From Haemonchus contortus (taxonomy: Eukaryota; Nematoda; Chromadorea; Rhabditida; Trichostrongylidae), in contig LS997564.1 in the NCBI GenBank assembly GCA_000469685.2, positions 32,904,296-32,968,295 of the forward strand: a DNA stretch of 64,000 nt, read 5' to 3'. This document shows, piece after piece, positions 60,701 to 64,000 of this stretch (position 1 is the stretch's first letter; every line of letters begins with the position of its first letter). The position numbers and the translations under genes are program-made. Under the pieces are notes generated by a model. That model was not told where the DNA came from and ran no database searches. It saw only the letters and a list, made by a program, of their open reading frames with translations.

Positions 60701-63700
60701 CAACTCGGGCTGCTTGAGGACTAGTCTGTTCATCAACACAAAGCGCTCTGGAATTACTGTTGGCTCGAGAATACTTCTGTTAGGCCCTAATTTTATTTCG
60801 AACAACAACTAACAGTAGTCCTTCCTGGAGAGATTGTTCTTCAGAAGCGTGAGAATCTTGCTGATCTGACTGCGTCGAAGAGCTGCTGCCTGTAGCATTT
60901 TGTGCTGGTGGAGTAACCAGATCGTTCGGATCAAAAACACCTTCAAGCAAACAAATTGCCAAAGAAAATTCAAGGCACACTCAACAAAACTACCTATATT
61001 AAGTTGAGAATCGGTTTTCTTCTTGAGCAAACTCTTTCCCGGTGGAGGTAAAGGCTTCACATAACCTATTTCTGCCAGCATAGCTTCGGCAGCTGCACGT
61101 TTTGCCAGTCGCTTATTCGGACCACTTCCAGAACAAATACGTGAACCACAGCTTACCTAGAAAACGGAAATCTTTTCTAAAAGTCACTTTCCAAGGGCAT
61201 AATCCTGTACCTGCACAGTGAACTCTTTATAGCGACTCTGACCCTGCTCTGAGATCAACTCAAACTGCGGCTCATCCTCACAACGAGCTTGAAGCACTTG
61301 GATAAGGCGCGAAACTGGATTGATCTGATGACCATACGTTGGATCCATTTTCATGTCCTGCAATAAGAAAAGTAGAAAACAAATGACAAAGGCGGCCATA
61401 AAGTTATACACCCTGCTTTTGCTCGGCAAAGCTTCCACGCATCTGTATATCCAACAGAATGTCTCAGTCACTGAGAACATTATTCATGAGAACCCTGTCT
61501 ACTATTCTTATTGTCATTAACCTGGAGAACCGATAATAAGGCGCAACATTTGGCATCCACGATTTGTAATAATTTAGAATAAAATGATACGATGTAGCTG
61601 ATAAAATTTCTCCTTCTTTCCTCTGTCTTGCTGTATCGATGAGAGAGTTAGATAGAATAAAGGGAATCGTATCAAACAACGGAACTCATCAGATATTCTA
61701 GCATTCAGATAACAGCTCAAACGCATAAAAAAGCACGCAAATAAGTAATTCCGAACGACTTCACACCCTGCTTTCTCTTCTGCAATCCTTCGAATTTGCT
61801 CACATTCATACCTTCGCTTTCTACCCCCATTTCTCATGCATGCCGCCCTTCGGTAATAGCGTGAGGGCGAGGTGTTTCGTTTCGCTTTTTCATAAATGAT
61901 ATATAGCCTTTAACATAGCCTTGCTACTCAGGTAGCTACGTGATTTAGTAACTTTCCCTGAAAAAACATCATCTGCTCTACAAGTAGTTTATACCTTTAT
62001 TATAGTCTTCCTCTTCGGTTCTCTCGACGGATTCAGAACACGTTTTTGCAGTTTGTATAGCGATGATGCAATGAAAAGCGGTGAATTCTCTGAAATACCA
62101 GCATTTATAGATCCGCAATCATGGAAAGATATCCAACAGTTATGCTAGATAAGTTACCAATGCCGCTCAGTCGAGAAAGAACGTTTGCACACGCACTTTG
62201 AGTAGCCTCTTTTTTCTTACGTCCTTCGCCTACAGTCTCGACAACAACCTTCAAAACTCACACAATAAAAATTCATAAGAAAGTATAAATATCAAACAAC
62301 TCGAGCACAACTGGATGAAAAATTATCTGAGGCCCTGTGAATCACCTCGTTCTTGGGATTCTTTAAAGAACACCGAACGACATATGAACGATCATGGGGT
62401 GGACCGACTTCTTTGACCACCTAAATAGACCAGCAAATAAAAAAAAATTTGTCACAAGATGATGTAAAATAGGAGTATACCTCGAATTCGACATTGAGCT
62501 TCATTTGAAGAGCGCATTCATGAACTTGGCTGATCACCGATTTTTGCTTGTGCTTTGGAAGCGCATCGCCTTCTCCATTTGTTTCCTGGAGAATTCCAAG
62601 TAATAGTGAAGGTCCGAGCGTTGGTAGAAAGTTAAATCAACAAAGGAAAATGGGGTGAAAATAAATTTCCTAAAAGTAATATCAATTCCTGCCAGAAGAA
62701 TGCTCGGTTAGAAATCTAAGTGCAACCAAAAAGTCCACTCACACCTCATCATAGAGTAATTTCTCAACACACGCTGTTCTAAATTCTTGAAAAATAGATT
62801 CGGCATGTCAAGTGATCGTGATTACCAATTTTTCCAGCCATATAAACCCATACGCTTCTTATATTCAATATTATTATTACGAGCATTAAGTCCTAGTTGT
62901 GCCATAAATTAACGTCAAAGAGGAGCGCAGTTGAAGACAGGACATTACTGTGACATATAGCCAACGAGTATGACGATACTTTCTTTTAAAAATTGATTAG
63001 GCCACCTACCTGCTCTGAAACATCTTCAGTACCGCCTCCATTTGCAGAAGCCGAATCCGTTTGTTGTGGTGAAGACTTTTGCTGAGCATTTTTTACGTTT
63101 CTGTTCATCCATTTTCAGTTTCGCATCGAGTGCTTGTATATGAGGACCGAGGAAACCCAAGCACTAGACGGCACACATTACATGGCGATAAAAGAGTGAC
63201 AAAAGAAGGAAGTAGGCAGTGTCACGAACCTGGGCAGCTGCACTCGCCTTAGCCAACGCAAAAGTGTTCCCAATGCCGGTAAACATAAGACCAGGTCCAA
63301 TGGCAACGCTAACCATACAGATACGTTCACCTGTCGGTGTCGGCATAGGGAACACTGCTCCGGAACGAGATGTTGGAGGAACCATAAACAGTGGATTCAC
63401 TGGCGGTAGTGGTCCAAGTAGAGGTCCTAGAAAAGATAGAACATTCAACATGAAAAAAAAACACTATTCATGAATTTGAAAGGGAAATACACTCAATTAT
63501 TGGCTGCCTAAAAATCTTATGGAGACAGTTAAGTTTTGTCATTCAACTATCGACAACTTTACGACGCAATCTTTAAATGCTGCAATGCTGTAAAAGTCAA
63601 TCATTGAGATGAGTTTACATGAGCGTGTTACACCGCTGCACGAAAAAAAAAAAACATTGACTAGATGAATTTGACCCTTCAGATTCAGCGCAGAAATTGC

Positions 63701-64000
63701 GTTTCCAAAAAATAAATTTCAATCCAACATCACTATTAATATTCAGACCTACGAGCTACCACGGCACGGCTTTCCCGATCCAGTTGCTCATGTCAAGTCC
63801 CTTATTCAAAAGTCTACCTTACTAAGAAAAAGTTAGAGAATTCATATCCTTACTGCAGTATTCAGGTAATATCAATGAATGAGTTAAGAACAGCAGCTCT
63901 TTTAATAACTTTGCAACCATTATGAAATAATAATATAGTCCCATTGCAAATAACGAACCTCTTGGCACTCTCGATGGTATGTGATGTGCAGGGGCATAGG
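57784..64000 (-). CDS. stau-1: Staufen, double-stranded-RNA-binding protein (5' end beyond the window)
   Basis: A cytoplasmic RNA-transport and RNA-decay adaptor that binds structured mRNAs. Exons found are 64000-63959 (partial), 63426-63230, 63132-63010, 62585-62481, 62420-62346, 62248-62158, 62089-61995, 61357-61211, 61156-60994, 60940-60810, 60777-60632, 60044-59945, 59857-59763, 58635-58532, 58391-58371, 58077-58015 and 57921-57784 (TAA), about 610 aa. Four dsRBD-like regions are visible: one ending FALAKASAAAQ, one KSVISQVHECALQMKL to KKKEATQSACANVLSRL, one NPVSRLIQVLQARCEDEPQF to GPNKRLAKRAAAEAMLAEIG, and a C-terminal one ETFKFSVQYTNFP to VCHGRGSTMEAAAENAAFNA. The (K)R-AK-AAAEAML helix is the RNA-binding signature. 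One extra A (near 63094) breaks exon 63010-63132, and the 63230/63132 junction is one base out of phase. Confidence 0.9.
58371..58391 (-). other. stau-1: Candidate 21-nt microexon of stau-1
   Basis: The minus-strand 21-mer GATCTACTTACCATTGCGCC+G is bordered by ATTAG and GTTAGT. It encodes DLLTIAP in frame between exons 58532-58635 (ending NFPK) and 58015-58077 (starting SPDESDP). The position matches a loop in the Staufen C-terminal dsRBD. The exon is optional, as omitting it also keeps frame. Confidence 0.5.
58740..59020 (+). pseudogene. 3' end of a non-LTR retrotransposon
   Basis: On the plus strand the sequence reads TPFNSLLRSNLPVDYNMFKR then ALDKYI and a stop at about 58863. This is the typical C-terminus of nematode CR1-like reverse transcriptase ORFs, which end with N-LP-DYN-FK-LDK. 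It is followed by a short 3' UTR and a TAAATAAATAAATAATAAAT tail. It is severely 5'-truncated and lies antisense in the stau-1 intron between exons 59763 and 58635. Confidence 0.6.

Noticed and set aside
1..64000. CRISPR array, prophage, operon or toxin-antitoxin system
   Set aside because: All recognisable genes are spliced nematode nuclear genes. No regularly spaced repeat-spacer array, no phage genes and no prokaryotic ribosome-binding signals were seen.

Overview
This window is nuclear DNA from a nematode, most probably a clade V strongylid such as a hookworm or a close relative. The evidence is small exons, TTTCAG-type splice acceptors, acceptor-like AG sites just before several start codons (as expected for spliced-leader trans-splicing), nematode-type orthologues, and dense MITE, SINE and LINE debris. 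No bacterial, viral or organellar genes were seen. Genes were rebuilt by hand as spliced models. Single-frame ORFs are mostly irrelevant here.

Layout. (1) 1-9.3 kb is gene-free. It holds MITE ends, three related GC-rich repeats that begin with tRNA-like B boxes, and a 20-bp hairpin. (2) 9.28-27.61 kb (+) is one very large gene of about 53 small exons. It encodes roughly 2,140 aa with two AT-hooks, acidic linkers, about 25 C2H2 or degenerate zinc fingers, a SUMO-interaction-like motif and a conserved C-terminus. Size and layout resemble LIN-13, the nematode synMuv/heterochromatin zinc-finger protein, but that name is an inference. (3) 27.6-37.5 kb is intergenic and dominated by a repeat family. 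Part of it forms a near-palindrome of about 4.2 kb (31.2-35.5 kb) whose two arms share a 103-codon ORF with no indel or stop. (4) 37.5-38.8 kb (-) is a four-exon Alba-domain protein of the RNase P/MRP p25 (RPP25) family, with an intact frame. (5) 40.8-45.9 kb (-) is phosphopantothenoylcysteine synthetase (PPCS, coenzyme A synthesis). (6) 46.3-46.7 kb (+) is a small unidentified two-exon candidate gene. (7) 47.4-50.8 kb (-) is the SMARCE1/BAF57 HMG-box subunit of SWI/SNF (swsn-3 orthologue). (8) 57.8 kb to the right edge (-) is Staufen (stau-1 orthologue), whose 5' end lies beyond the window.

These genes are unrelated housekeeping and chromatin functions, not an operon-like system. LIN-13-type and SWI/SNF proteins both act on chromatin, Staufen and the Alba protein both bind RNA, and PPCS is metabolic. 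I found no convincing new multi-gene system. The most unusual features are the inverted-repeat element with its conserved ORF, the extreme exon fragmentation of the zinc-finger gene, an intronic minisatellite of 25-bp hairpin-forming units, and a cluster of one-base, mostly homopolymer, frame breaks in swsn-3 (fewer in PPCS). The frame breaks suggest either uncorrected long-read errors or gene decay.
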